Below are positions 25,161-38,154 of a DNA stretch of 64,000 nt, piece after piece. The stretch lies in NCBI GenBank assembly GCA_030248295.1, contig JASANH010000183.1, positions 124,001 to 188,000 of the forward strand, given 5' to 3'. This stretch comes from Mesodorylaimus sp. YZB2_4. Taxonomy: Eukaryota; Nematoda; Enoplea; Dorylaimida; Dorylaimidae. Made by a program: the position numbers and the translations under genes. Each line of letters begins with the position of its first letter. The stretch's first letter is position 1. The notes under the pieces are model-generated. The model had not been told where the DNA came from and did not search any database. It was given only the letters and a program-made list of their open reading frames with translations.

Positions 25161-26559
25161 GATGGCGAAGGTGAGTTGGACCGCATAGAGTGGATTAGGT
25201 TTGCGAAGGGGTTTTGAGAGTTCTGCATGAGAACTCACTGACGTGCCACAGGGGCAAGGGATGGATGCTGTGCTCTTGTTCATGTTTAGCCTACCATAAA
25301 ATGGCGGGGTATGCGCACTAAAGGGTGACGGTGCACCTGGCCTGACCTAAGTGATAATAGCAGACCTGCAAATACCAGCTGCTTGTGATGGACAGTGGCC
25401 TTAGTCTAGTTTGAACGGACCTTCTTACCTTGAGGTACTACGGAGGTGTTTCGTGAACTGTCGTGCAGACTGGGAGGGATGGCATTAGGTTAGTTCTATA
25501 TCCTAGGGGTAGTGGAGAACGTTAGAATTTGCATTTGAGCGTCATATTCATTTATCGATATTTCTCAACTATTTCAGACGTGAACAACCTAAAGAACAGT
25601 CAGGAACTTACGGAATGTGCGTTTTGTGAGCAAATGGGAAGGTATGACAACGAATTGGGTTTGCGTGCGTCTTGTTTGAAGAATGCTGGAACTAGGAGTT
25701 GCAATTTTTGGTTTTTTTGATGAAGTAAGACTTGTGCGAATAGGCCGTTTTGCCCTTTTGTTTTTTGTATCATCACTGTACTTGGATTGGGTGATTGGAA
25801 ATCGATTACTATCGATCGATTGATCGGTTGGTCTTTCCTGGCAGTTTATTGATTGCCCGATTTGATCAGTCAGATCAGATTAGATTTGGTTGATCGATTG
25901 ATCCGATCAGTCGCAAGCAACAAGCATGGCCAAGTAATCAATCGATTGTGAAAATCCTTTTGCCGTATCATCCAATTTCTAGAAGGTATTGATAAAAATC
26001 TTTGATTAAAACTAATTTTTGAATGTGGTTAATGGCAAATGTCATTTTGTGATGGCGGTTTTGAGAAGTCTAATTTCATGTTTGTGTGTCTCCTTTGTAT
26101 TTGACGCAGTTTCCTCGAAGGACAGTTTTTGTGACTCGGATGTAGAAAAATGTAGGTTCTGAATTTTTTGACGCGTATTGTTTTGGTTATGAGAATAATG
26201 ATCCTAATAAGTATGGATGAAAATGGTGTGCAGGGGAGATTGAAATAACTTTTTGGAGTGTATAAGAGTAGGCGGTTTTTTGATGAAGTACCGTAAGTCG
26301 TGTTGTGAAAATGTGCGCATTGTATGTTTGTGACTTTTGTGTAATAAAAATGTGGTTGGGTCGATGTGGTACTTGATAAAATCCGTCTGTGCGCTTAGTG
26401 AGTAATGTGCGCATGGTTAGATTTAAATTTGCCGCCTTATGATTCTCACGCACGAATGTGCGTGTTGGGATTGTCCTGTGATACAGTAAGATGGAGCAAG
26501 CAACTTTGATGATCTGTTGGTTTATCGATTGATCGGAGCGAGTATCGATTGAGTGGGAA
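25161..26559. other. Intergenic, GATCGAT-rich
   Basis: 3' flank of the kinase and 5' flank of the nucleotidase. Between about 25800 and 25930, and again at 26520-26550, the sequence is dense in overlapping TCGAT/GATCGATT words, like the Kir minisatellite unit but not in tandem. No gene was recognised. Confidence 0.4.
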
Positions 26560-29344
26560 ATGGCGGATTGGAGATCAGCAGTTGGGAAACCACCGGCTCA
26601 TCGAATAAGCAAAGAGGAGGTGGGCGGGAATTCGGGTTTGGGCGATTGCAGTTCGTTGAGCAGGGTGACAACGTTATCGATTATTGTATTATTAATTAGT
26701 TTCTTTGCCTTATTAATGTTCGTGCCTCGTGATGGAAATGATGAATTATCGATCGATAATTTACCTGCAACCAAATTACCACCGTATAATTCGACCTATC
26801 CATTAACGACGCCTGTTCGTCGATCGAATGAGAATGTGATCGAATATCGGATAGCCGTAGTCACCGATTTGGATCACGCTAGTAAATCAGAGAATGAGAA
26901 ACATACGTGGCGTAGTTATATGCGTCGTGGTACCTTACGTTTCAATACTGTCGATCATGGAAAGACACAAATCGAGTGGGAAAAGGATACGTTTCAGTTG
27001 AAATCCACATTAGCGCAAGGTGGTCGTGGCATGGAATTATCCGATTTGATCGTATTTAATGGGCAGCTGTTGAGCGTGGATGATCGAACTGGTGTGGTGT
27101 ATAAAATTAATGGATCGACTGCAATCGCCTGGGTCCTCTTACCTGATGGCGATGGACAAGAGGCGAAGGGGTTCAAGGGCGAATGGCTGGCTGTGAAGGA
27201 CGGAGTGCTGTACGTGGGTGGCCTAGGTAAGTGATCAGGAAAGGAAATGCCATGAGAGTGTAAAATGGAAGAAATCTTATTTTGCCTCTTCCTATTCCAT
27301 CTGACTGTGGGTCGTGGGATGATATCATTCTCTATCTGAGATGGCATAATGCGATTTTTGAGTGCGGCTGTTGACTCAAGCAAGACATCGTAGTGCTTAC
27401 GGTACCCTTAAGGATGTTTTCCACCTAAAAACTGGTGGCTAAAATATATGCAGCCACCAGATTTCGCATAACTATGTTCCCGAGTTCTTATTTTTCCCAT
27501 GCGCAAATGTTTATCATAAGCGTGATTATCTATCTAGGAAATCCCTCTTTGTGTTTTGGACACTGCATGAGATAGAATAACCAATGTTAGCTGCCTAAGC
27601 CAGGACAGGAAGTACATTGAGTCCAGCAGCGAAAAACTGACTTTGAATTGCCGTAGTGAACAGCTTGCAATGTGCAAGCATGAATGGCTATTTGATTACG
27701 ACATCCTGCAAAAGTCCGGGATTTGGGTGAATTTGGCTAATCCGGTCGCAGCTGGCTAAAAAGTGCATGCTGTAGGTAGTAAAGTTTTCGACGCTTGAAA
27801 AACTCTGTTTTTTTAAGTTGGAGAAGTTCAGAAGGTGAAAAAAGAATATGTTGTTTAAAGTGGATGTTCGTTTTAGGCAAAGAATGGACAACAATTCAAG
27901 GCGAATTCGTCAATCACAATCCGATGTGGGTGAAAGCTGTAAGAGATTATTTATGGAGTGCCTTGGCTGTGTTTGTGGACTCGATGGATTTCAGGTGACT
28001 CATTACGGCTATGTGCAACATTTAGATTGGAAACAAGTGTATATCGATTTACGAGCTGCGGCAGGTATTCACTATCCAGGTGAGTGATGTATCATTACTT
28101 AATTTGGGATGGAATACGAAAGATCTGATTTGGCTTGCTGTAAGATGTCTCCACGACTCGGGGTATTTCCAGAACGAACTCATACTCTATGTGTTCTTTT
28201 TTAAAGGGTCTTTAGAAGGAACGACTGCTTCTAGGGTACATGATCCACGAATCAGCCAGGTGGTCCGCCGTGCAACGAAAGTGGTATTTCATTCCGAGAC
28301 GAGCTTCCAGTGAAACATACACGGAAGAAGCGGATGAGAGGCGAGGTGAGTGCTATAGGTGCGTTGGCGAACTGATAAGGGGATGAGACCTTTGACGACA
28401 GCTTAGGGTTGGAGGCGCAGTAGCGGCTGCTCTAGACTTACGATTAGCCAGCCAGACGCACCGTCACCCGCGGGCGTAGTCTAGGACTCGCCTAGCTAAG
28501 TCGGAGTTTCTGTCCCATCGGCCACTCTCTCTCCTACGCCTGCTAGGCTTGGTTACAAGAGGACCTTGAAAAATTTGCTGCCACCCGAGCCCATACGGAT
28601 GGGTCTCCGCGCTTATACATGATAGTAGGGGGGTCATCGGAATCAGTCAGGAAAGGACCAAGTGTCGTCGGGGTCATCGTCACGGGTACTAGGTCATTGA
28701 TTCGTGATAGTCGTGACAAAGCTACAATTATTCATGTAGTCCTGGCGTATTTAATAAGTAGAGGGTTTGAAACATGAGGATTGTTAGTGATAAGACAGAG
28801 TACACAGTAAGCAGATGGATGAATCTGACTGACCAGGTATCGTTATCGACTTCATCCTCTCCTAGCAGTGTTTATAGTCTCGGAAGGTGTCTTCCGTTAG
28901 TATAGTGCTATATTTCTGTGCTATAATACCACTCAATCTTATGTTGTACCAGTAGATAGCTCATCTCAATGATGTGCCACTCAAATCGTCGTTTTTCAAA
29001 GTTTTTTCAACCCAAAAATTTTTGAGGAGAAAGCTATAAAAGGTATAGCGGCTATCTGTCACCCAATTTTTGTATCTTTAGCTACAAATATAATGCTGAT
29101 CGCTAGTGAGGATTTCAAGCATATCGAAGTCAAGCATGTTGGCGAGTTGTCACTGACGCGAGGCATATCGGCTTTCCAATTCATACCTGGCACTGATGAT
29201 CGACTGATCATCGCTTTGAAATCGGAAGAGGACAAAGGTACGATTGCATCCTACGTATTAATATTCGATAATGATGGACGAATTATTGTGCCTGAGATAA
29301 AATTGGAAGGCGATTATAAATTCGAAGGTATCGAATTCGTGTGA
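26560..29344 (+). CDS. CANT1: Soluble calcium-activated nucleotidase / apyrase (CANT1 family)
   Basis: Five exons join in frame: 26560-27226, 27877-27938, 27995-28079, 28235-28345 and 29082-29344, giving 395 residues (human CANT1 is about 401). A single membrane segment at about residues 35-55 makes it a type II protein, with a Ser/Thr-rich stem. The family's beta-propeller motifs are present in order: [107 protein letters not shown] and YKFEGIEFV. The family hydrolyses nucleoside diphosphates (UDP, GDP) in a Ca2+-dependent way in the ER/Golgi or outside the cell. Intron 2 is only 56 nt. The start ATG is the first in frame. Confidence 0.95.
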
Positions 29345-31133
29345 AGGGACTGGGCGGGTGAGATGTAGTGGGGCGTGTAGCTATCATTTAGTATTAAGGC
29401 ATGGTTTTATGTGGTTTTTAGGTAGGCTAGATAATTATCAGTGATTTGGTTTGGGATTGGAGTGACTGGGAATTGGTAGTTGTGGGGTGAGCAATCGATT
29501 AGGCAATGACTGGGTTTTAATATGACTGTGATATGATCGTGCGCAGTGGGATTGTGCCGTTTAAGTGCAGTATCGATGTGTACGATACTTTGATTGTTTG
29601 GGTGCCTTAGGGGTCGAGGAGTTGGTGATGCTGTACTGTAATTTTGGGATTGTAGGTTTAGCAGCTGGAGCTGAATGTGATTGATCAGGGAGCCGGGGTG
29701 ATTCATAAAATTGGATGCTTTACTTGATTGTATGGCACGTACATGGTCGAGAAATTGCGGGTAGCTTCTAGTTAATTTTTACTAATGACTGTCTACTATG
29801 TTTTACTATGTCTGAAGCAAGAATTGAAACAGACTTACAGTCATAGTTAGTGGGCGTCTCCACAATCGTCCCTCGCATGGAAGCTGCAACGAGCAGCAGC
29901 ACTGTTTTTCTCAAAATTACCAGCAGATACTTAATTTCCGGCACCCATTTTGAAGAAAAGTATGTTTTGTGAGATGAACATCTTTGTATTGCCCCCGCCG
30001 CATGTTTGGGAATTTTGACTAGAGTTTTTGGGTTGCATCCCGAATTTACAAAAGTGTGAAAATATTAGAAGGCTATAAACTGTGCAGCTGATGGAGTACA
30101 TTATTTTCTGGAACTGTAACCATAGGTCGGGATCACTTTTTTGGGATCGGGATCTTTGAAGAACCCCTGCCGTTCAAACTGTCATGATCGCGGCATATGA
30201 CTTCTCACGAATATGGATGAAACTTGGGGCGTTTGATGCCCTACCCAACAGTAGTCCATGATTGCAGTATGACCGCTCCATGTCGCATGGGTGGGGCTTG
30301 GAGGAATTTCAAAAATTTGGCTAAATTTGTAGTTGAAAATCCAGGTGCCTAACATAAACGTTGGTTTCTCCATAAATACTAAAGGTAATACAACGTCCTT
30401 TTTTTAAAACCTCGGGAAAAGAATGCGCTAACAAACAGAAAAGAATGCGCAAACACTTTTTTTAAAATTTCGATATTACAAAAACTCAAATTTTGGCGGG
30501 AATTTTAAAAAATTCAAAAATTGGTCTAGTTTGGTAGTATGGCGGTCCTGTGTCGCTCCAGATATTTCAATAAGACTTCAACCAGAGGTAGCATATTATG
30601 TCCTGTACATGTGCTAAAATTTTCAGCCTGGCACCGAACTCTTAGGAGAGTTGTAGCTCCTGAAATTGACCCCACTTTTCGCAATTTTGCTATTTTCACG
30701 CATGCTTAGGAAAGTGTAAAGAAGTGCCAATGTAAAGCTAATTTGAAAATATGTATGGTTTATGACGACGAGTAGAACTTCATCTCATCAGTTATACCGG
30801 ATTGGCTCTGCTGGGCGGTTTTAGCATTAGCTATACCGGCCAGCAGAGCCATGACCGATGACAAGTCAGATGAAATGTGATTTTCTAGCCCGCTCTAACC
30901 ATTGTAAAAGGGACCTCAGAGCAGCTACAATAGATTGTTAGTCAAATAATGCAGTATTGCAGTAGATTTCTCATGCAATATGCGTCTCACCTAATCGTGA
31001 AGTCAGTCAACTTGGTCCACTGCTATGTTGTTTAACTCACTTTTTCAGTGCAGTCCGATCCGATTTTGGATGGTGGCTAGAATAGGGCCTTCAGAGTGAA
31101 AGGATTTATGGATCACGGTATCGGAATAATGCT

Positions 31134-31248
31134 CAGTCGACCTCGGACAATTGCAGGCGCTTGAGTCGCCAGAAAATGTTGCAGTTTTATAACACATGGG
31201 CCACAAAATGGGGAATGAGGGCATTCTGCAATTATCCGAAGTAGACTG
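31134..31248. mobile_element. Tigger/pogo-like MITE
   Basis: The left end CAGTCGACCTCGGACAATTG and the right end, read as its complement CAGTCTACTTCGGATAATTG, form inverted repeats of about 23 bp. The form CAGTnGAC..CGGATAATTGCA is characteristic of pogo/Tigger ends. It is about 115 bp with no coding capacity. TA is present on the right but not clearly on the left. Confidence 0.55.
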
Positions 31249-32404
31249 TATTAGTAAACATATAGAGTAAGTGTTAGAATTATGCGGAAAATAATTTCAA
31301 TTGTCTGTTTGTATCTGTATATAATGGATTCCATGTCAAAGTGAACCTTTTAAGTTGGGATCGGGACTGTGACTAGTCATTTGTGATGTTTCTGCACCAC
31401 GTCTGACCTCAAATTCAAGAAAACACTCGGATAGGCTCCCTCGTGAGATTCAGTCAATGCTGGTCATGATCGGGACTAGTGCTGTAGATATATAGGGGTC
31501 ATCAGAAGGGTTCAAAAATGATGTGATGCCAAGTCTCGTCTGAATTACGATGACACTAGCAAGGTGATACTGGCAATATATAAGCGTATGGTACCAGCAA
31601 GCAAGGTTACTGTACAGCCGAGTCGCTTACGGCCTTCACATGAGTTGACTCGAAGGCATTCAAGATATCCCCCAGTCCAGCTAGCGTCAGCCAGCCATTC
31701 GGCTAAAAGATACCTACTACTTAAAGCTCCGTTTATTTTGGATTAGCAGACTTCAAAGCTGCTTCCTGCTTTTCGACGTTGGACAATATTTTTATGAACT
31801 TGCGCAAATTGGGGCGAGCAACCTCATGCCAGTTTCTATGCCCAATATAGTCACTGTTATAGAATCAACTTGACTTTGCCTCGGCCCTGATGTCATTCCG
31901 TGAACTTCTTGAACCCTTACATTACATACAGCTGAACATGAGCAAGCATCCATCCACACATAACATGGTCCGTTTCTGCTGCTTCCCCTGCTCATCTGTT
32001 AGCTGATATAAGTCAAAACATGGCTTCGGCTTTTTTGGAATCCCCACCCATTTTTTCAGGAGTGTTCTCTAGTTAGTTAGGACAGCATAATGTTTTCCCT
32101 GTATCTTTTGATATTACTTCCTAAAATTCTATTATCAGACACTGCTGCGTTCTGCTTGCTATATCCCCACATTCACATTTTGTTTTAGCGAGGTTTGGGC
32201 AGAACTAAAATTTTGTGGTCATCTCAGCGAAGCACAGAATGGGGCGGTAAAAATTACAAAAAACTCAGCTCTAATGGCCTGAAAAACTGTGCCACAGGCT
32301 CTGCTGATAACGCAGCAGGACCTGTGGTTTTTCGCCATGGTATTTGGTTCATTCACTACTGCAATACTACAGTGAATAGTAGACTGTATTATATTCATAA
32401 ACGT

Positions 32405-32600
32405 TCTGCTTACCATTGTAACCCCCTGCCTGGTAGGCCATGGCGAGTGGGAGAGAGTAATCGATACTCTCCCCTGGCTGCGAGACGTTAACCCCTCGTG
32501 TTGATGTTTCAGCCGTAGACTGACTGAGCCTGGCAGGCGTTGGAGGAAGGTGGCCGACCGAAGTCAGCGGGACAAGAACTCCCGGCTGGCCCCCCTCATA
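32405..32600 (-). repeat. Dispersed repeat, reversed copy
   Basis: Read on the minus strand it contains ACGGCTGAAACATCAACACG, matching the family seen at the left edge of the window (about 20-115 and 475-555), followed by the GA-rich block and a 'gccatggcctaccaggca' stretch equivalent to 'caatgacctaccagatac'. Confidence 0.55.
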
Positions 32601-33430
32601 AAATGGGCTTCTCTCATTACATGGCACCAAAAAACCATAAAAATAAGCAAATCGGAGTTCTCATCTCGCTGACTTCAATACGGCCAAAATCATTTTACCA
32701 GGATGCTCAAGTACAAGAAGCCAGCATTATGCCAAGTCAATTTACAGATCATTTGTTGACAGATAGGATATGTTAGAATCATCGAAATTTGGGCGCTGTT
32801 ATCAAAGGGCACCCAAAAACCATAAAAATGTGCAAGTATAAGTTCAGTACAAACTATGTTTCAACACGAGCCTAGTGCAGTTGCAAGTTGATGCTGCAAA
32901 GAGGTCGAACGAAAGGTAACCACTACCTGAAGCTGCAGTATTTTATGTTACTTTCGGAAGTTTTATTAGGCTTCTCCCATCGAAGCTGTGTTTTTCGCGC
33001 TTGCTGGCGTTGACTGCTGGATGATTATTCGAGTATGAACCGATTCCCCCCCCCCCCCCCCCACCGTCACGACTGATCGTCCTTATGTGTGCATCTTCTT
33101 CGCCATTTATAGGCATACTGGAGAAACTAGTTTTATGAGGGGGCCACAGAACACATACGTTTGTTTGCTGTGCAGTCTGGCCATCGGCGCAGATAGTACT
33201 GCAATATAGAGCCAGTAAAATAGGCCATCCAACATCGTAGGCATCCCGGACGAGACGGCGATGTGCCAATTTTATGCACGCGTTGACGTTTGGCAAATCC
33301 AACCATCTTGTATCAGAGTTCTGCAATTTGTATTATTGATTATCGGTTATTCTGAAATCTAGAATTATCCAATTTCGCCTCTGTGCAAAAGAAATTTTAT
33401 TTTGTGAAAAATTAGGGAAAAGTGCGAGAA

Positions 33431-34991
33431 ATGGCTCCGAGAGTATTTAGCGCATTGTACAAGGGTATTATTCGAAAAGTAGATCCTTTCGTACCTGCGC
33501 GTTTGCAGCCAATGTGGAATCATCCAGCTGGTCCAAAGACGGTGCATTTTTGGGGTCCATGTGTGAAATGGGTAAATGGACAAGAATTTAGTACCTGCAG
33601 TTTCAAAAATATTTTTTACGTTTTTCTCAGAAACTTTGCTGGGCCAATGTAGGCAAAAAAAAGGACAGAATGAGGACAGCTTGGGAATTCACTCTATAGT
33701 GACTCGAAAGTTTCAGAGAAGAGCTCTTTACTTTCAGGGTTTAGTAATGGCTGGCCTCGGTGATATCAATCGTCCAGCTGAAAAACTCAGCCTTTATCAA
33801 TCGAGTGCTCTCGCCGCAACTGGTGAGTCAAAGTGGGAATTCGATGCGGGCCATGGCATGGGAGAGCACTGTTGTGGAGTTATCACATCACATCACACGT
33901 CAACAGTCGCGTGACATTTTGTGCTGTTATATTCACTAACCTCTTTCATGCAGAATTTCAAAAAAAAAGGAAAGCACAGTGGATCTTGATTGTGAGACTA
34001 GCAGATGCACGAAAAGAATGTCTGCACCACATTGGCACACCTTTTGTGACCAAGTGCAGTCTAGAATCGATGCCGGAATATTGAAAAAAGAGTGGGATAT
34101 TCAGAGTCGACATTCGCGTTTTAGTGGGAGTTGCCAAAATTTTGGACCGCGGTCTCAAATATACATTTAAGATCGAAATTTTTATTTCTTAATGCCCTTT
34201 GCAATCACGAATTTAACTTTCCTGCATAGGTGCTGGAGGTTCAGAACTTTGGCTACCCCACCTGTTGTTGCTGAATTTGAATACCATTTTCTTTTTTCGA
34301 TATTATTACAGTGAACTTCGTCTTTGATGTTTGTACTCAATACTTCAAAATTTTGAAGGCCAAATGAACAAATTTTATGGTGTTGCTGTCCCCAAGGAGC
34401 ACAAGAGAGAATTGATCACTTTTCTGCTTGCTGTTATCTTTTGATTCCCATTTTGCAATAGCTCAGCCCAGCATCGATCAATCTGCTAAACTGAGGGGTG
34501 GATGAGTCCCGATTTGATTCGGCTGCTGGATCATCGGCCGAATCGCCGATTCATAGTCTGATAGTGACGGCGAGGGAACAGATTTGAGGTGCGATGGGTG
34601 TGCAAAATAAGTCATCCCTGTATTAGTTCTTTTTTGAATCAGATTTGATCGGATCAGGATTCAGGCCTGCAGTCGGAACGGTCGAGGCTGGAATAGCACA
34701 AATTATATGATTGTCACAGTGAACCACAAAACACAACACACTGAGGCAGTAAAAATTAAGAAAAACCCTCACAGCTCTATCTTATCTTGAATTGAACAAT
34801 GCATGCAGCAGGGAAACTTTATATTTTCAGGAAGTATTTGGGCTCGTTATTGTTTGGTCATAGTTCCAAAAAATTATTATCTCTGCAGCGTTAACGTATT
34901 TGTTGCCTTGACTGGTTTTTATCAACTGGGACGGATCGCCTTGTATGTTCATGTTTTGCTGTTGCCCAATGACAAAGTGGGATGGACTTGA
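33431..34991 (+). CDS. MPC2: Mitochondrial pyruvate carrier subunit 2
   Basis: Three exons join in frame: 33431-33571, 33738-33822 and 34831-34991, giving 128 residues (human MPC2 has 127). The family signature is clear: PMWNHPAGPKTVHFWGPCVKW, then GLVMAGLGDINRPAEKLS, then SIWARYCLVIVPKNYYLCSVN, followed by the last helix with QLGRIALY. MPC2 forms a heterodimer with MPC1 in the inner mitochondrial membrane and imports pyruvate. The start ATG has a good context (gaaATGG) and gives the expected short N terminus. The last dozen or so residues are read through to the first stop and are unlike the usual charged tail; a small extra exon cannot be ruled out. Confidence 0.9.
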
Positions 34992-35748
34992 AAAACCCTA
35001 TCACACGCTGGGCAACCTGCACCCCGAAACCCCTGACTACCTTGGTGGTTGTACTGTAACTACTACACACGAATGCTTTCTTTAGGCATCGCACGTCCAA
35101 TTCATCTCAAGAAGTAACTCTAGCACGGCCAATTTGAAGAAACAACACCGCATGTTTTCTTATGATAAATAAAATGATAAACTTTGTACCAAGGAGGAGA
35201 AATTTTCAGATGTCAGATTATTATAGATCAAATAAAATGAATGGCAGAACATGATCATACGAGTATTATAAAGCAACGAAATTGTGCAGGAATGACCAAT
35301 TCAGGGGCTAATTAAGGGACTACGAGTATGGCAACACTTATTTCAATCTCTGGCTGTTTTGCATTCTACGTAAAGTGCGGACTTCCTGAATTGGCAGATT
35401 GGTCGTAACATTATGTTTCTTTGTTATAATTTGTGAGAATAATGATAGAAAGAAACAATTCAGGAAGAACAGAGGTAAAGCTGAACTGTACAATCGAGAA
35501 CACGGTTTTCGAATGGAACTGCCATTCTCATGTAGGCTAGTAACGTAGAAGAGGCTTCAACCCCACTAAAGCTCAACGTAATTTTAAGGCCCAAAAAACA
35601 CGAGATTTTGTTCAGCGTAAAAGTTCTTGTCTAATTTTGAACAAGAATATGCTTGCAGTGAAATTTCATGGTAATAAGTATTTATTACAATAAAAAACTC
35701 AGAGCTTCAGCCTAGGTTCATAAAACGAAATGAGCACGAGGACATCGC

Positions 35749-35840
35749 ACCCGTGTGGCGCAGTGGATAGCGCGTTGGACTTCTAACCGATTGGGGAAGA
35801 TGAAATCCAAAGGTCGAGGGTTCGACCCCCTCCACGGGTG
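35749..35840 (+). tRNA. tRNA-Arg: tRNA-Arg(UCU), intron-containing
   Basis: The acceptor stem is ACCCGTG paired with CACGGGT, with discriminator G. The D stem is GCGC/GCGC. The anticodon stem TTGGA/TCCAA encloses CTTCTAA with anticodon TCT. The T arm GAGGG-TTCGACC-CCCTC is perfect. An intron of about 19 nt follows the base 3' of the anticodon, the canonical position and usual for eukaryotic tRNA-Arg(UCU). A and B boxes are intact, so it should be functional. Confidence 0.93.
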
Positions 35841-36188
35841 ACTGTCTCAGAGACACATTTTTCTTTATTTTTCTCCGTGTAATAGTCGTGAATTTCGAAG
35901 ATGCGTATGGCAACAGAACACTGGATAGAGGGTGTAAAAGTAAGATACTAGCTCGGGGTACACATACGCTGGTGTGTGTTTTCAAAAGCCGCGTGCAGAA
36001 AAAATGTAATATGTACGTACTTGTGCAAGTGCAATAATAGGTATGTACCACGCATTGGGCGCACAATGGATGCAGTATTCTGTGCTTTGTAGTTGATTTC
36101 CACACAGTTTCAGGTACAATATAGTTCCGCAGGAAGGACCGTCATGACTATGCTACAGTATACTCTATGAGATAAATCACATACTAAA

Positions 36189-36233
36189 TCACTGTATATT
36201 CTACGGTCATAGAGACCGTAGAATATACAGTGA
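36189..36233. repeat. Perfect 20-bp inverted repeat, 5-nt loop
   Basis: TCACTGTATATTCTACGGTC is followed by ATAGA and then the exact complement. No gene is adjacent. It may be a minimal hairpin element or a palindrome-prone site. Confidence 0.8.
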
Positions 36234-36467
36234 TGACACCTAGGGAACAAAGTGTTGGAAGAAATGTGTATGATTGCATTGGCCTATAGCGTATATCATG
36301 AGAACATGAAGGATGGCAAGGGGTGTGTGCGATGTGCCAAACTGTGCGGCCATGGCATGCTTACCTTTTCTGGTGGTATTGCCCGTTAGCATTAGCATGC
36401 CGCTGCGAAGCATGCTCAAGCATACATAATGCGCACTATGTTTGTAGGGTGCACTGCCTACAGTGTT

Positions 36468-36604
36468 CAGTCGCCTTGGATAATTGCAACCCCCAGAAAA
36501 GGTTGCAATCATCCCAAATTGCAACTATCCAAAGTTGCAATCATGGGTATCATACATAGCCCAGAGAAAGGGGATGAGAACTTGTTGTTGTTCAAAGTCG
36601 ACTG
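36468..36604. mobile_element. Tigger/pogo-like MITE remnant
   Basis: The left end reads CAGTCGCCTTGGATAATTGC and the right end, complemented, reads CAGTCGACTTTGAAC. A TA follows the right end. The interior carries four TTGCAA words spaced 15-25 bp apart. It resembles the element at 31134-31248 but with only the outer 10 bp of the ends well matched. Confidence 0.4.
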
Positions 36605-38154
36605 TATACTGCATACTTTTGGTGTGTTTGCTGCACAGCTATCTCATTCTACAGCACTGTTTGTGGCAGAATTCAGACTCCAGACTCCTGCCCACACCAG
36701 CAACTTGGAATTTATAACTCGGTGACCCACTCATGCTGAGCTTCTCGTGTTTAGAATGCTAAGCTTTGGATCCAAACTGTCTCGTTGAGGTCATGCTGCG
36801 CAAATTATCCATACGTCAATCATGGCATATAGATATAGATATCACGCTGTTCCTAACCGTGATCAAAACAAGTCCTCGCATCGTTCCTGAATGTTCCACC
36901 CCCCCCCCATTAAAGGCAAGGTGGAAAATATGACCCCAGTTGCCCTGTTCACTTCCTGGTGCATAAAATCTGTCCCAATTGGCTAAATAAAAATTCATGC
37001 TAATGCCAAAAATTGTGTCCCTCAAACACTTTCTCCACCTTTTTTAACCAAAAAACGCCCTGGAGGCTGAGCGAACACGTCTGGATGCCGTTTCTGGCGT
37101 CACTGCGTGCCTTGGCCACAATTTTCAACAAATTCGTTTTCACAAGCCTTGTCCAGGTGCCAACTGTTCCGATCCGTTTCTCCACCCTCCTCTCACTGGA
37201 AGAGGTACCAGATGGCATGGCTTGCATCTACAACTTTTCACCGAGCCCACTCGACTGCTTATTATCTGCTCGTTTCTCAACCCGTCATCTTTGCTTACGT
37301 CGATCAGGTCGAACAGGCGCGTGCTAGCCAGTGCAAAACAGTGAGGGTATGAGGAAGATCAGAGAAAGTTAGTGAGCAGTTTAGAGATGAAAGCGTGTGA
37401 TTTACGTAGATTTCAAGTTATATATACCTTAATAACTCGAATGGTGGAGAGAGATTGAGCAAAGGGTCTGCTGGAAATGTGCAAATGACGGCTACGATGT
37501 ACACGTAGTGTAATGCGTGTATTTTGTTCTTTTTACAGAAATGATGAACAAACGCGTCTTCTACACGTCTCGTCCGTCTTCTTTTTAGTTTCTCTCATTG
37601 TGTCCACAAAGCTTCACTAACGATCACGGACACGTGTCTCATTCGTTGCAGTCTGGACGAACCCGTTTCGCCTACCTTTCAAACACAGCATCACTTTTGG
37701 CTTTACGTAAGAAGACCGACATTCTTAGCTTCGCACTCCCTTTTCGCCGTCTTCTTTCATTGAAAAGTGTTCATTTTTCTTCAAAACCCCTTACGCGGCG
37801 GATGTTCTGGTTTGTCTCAAATTGCACTTTGCCATCGTCTACACTCTCTCGATGGCAGCCAAATGCGCATGTTTTTCGGAGCAGTTAGGCTCCGTGTAAT
37901 ATTTGCACCTTCAAAGAAAAATTTAAAACTATAAGCTCGATAATCGTGGAAGAAAATGTGTATTTTACGATTAAATTGTGCGACGGGTCGCAGTTGAATG
38001 AGAAATTCATGTTTTGAACGTACTTTGAAAACGACGGTGCAAAAATTTCCAAAAACATTTTCAAAACGTGCTAATAAAATTGTGGAAAAAATTTTTGAAC
38101 GGCCAATTGTTTCAAAGTTCAAAAATCTCAACTGGCCCATATTATTTTGTGCAG

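Larger units (their letters stand above)
29345..33430. other. Long intergenic interval
   Basis: About 4.1 kb with no recognised gene. It holds a small Tigger-like MITE (31134-31248), a reversed copy of the GGCTGAAACATCAAC dispersed repeat (32405-32600), a poly(C) run at about 33044-33062, and an 11-bp inverted pair GGCTCTGCTGG/CCAGCAGAGCC at about 30811-30850. The rest is AT-biased single-copy-looking DNA. Confidence 0.4.
35841..38154. other. Intergenic, 5' side of the Kv gene
   Basis: It contains a perfect 20-bp hairpin (36189-36233), a probable Tigger-like MITE (36468-36604), a C run at about 36899-36908, and purine/pyrimidine-biased sequence. An upstream exon of the Kv gene should lie here or further left (see the Kv entry), but I could not pick it out. 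Confidence 0.4.
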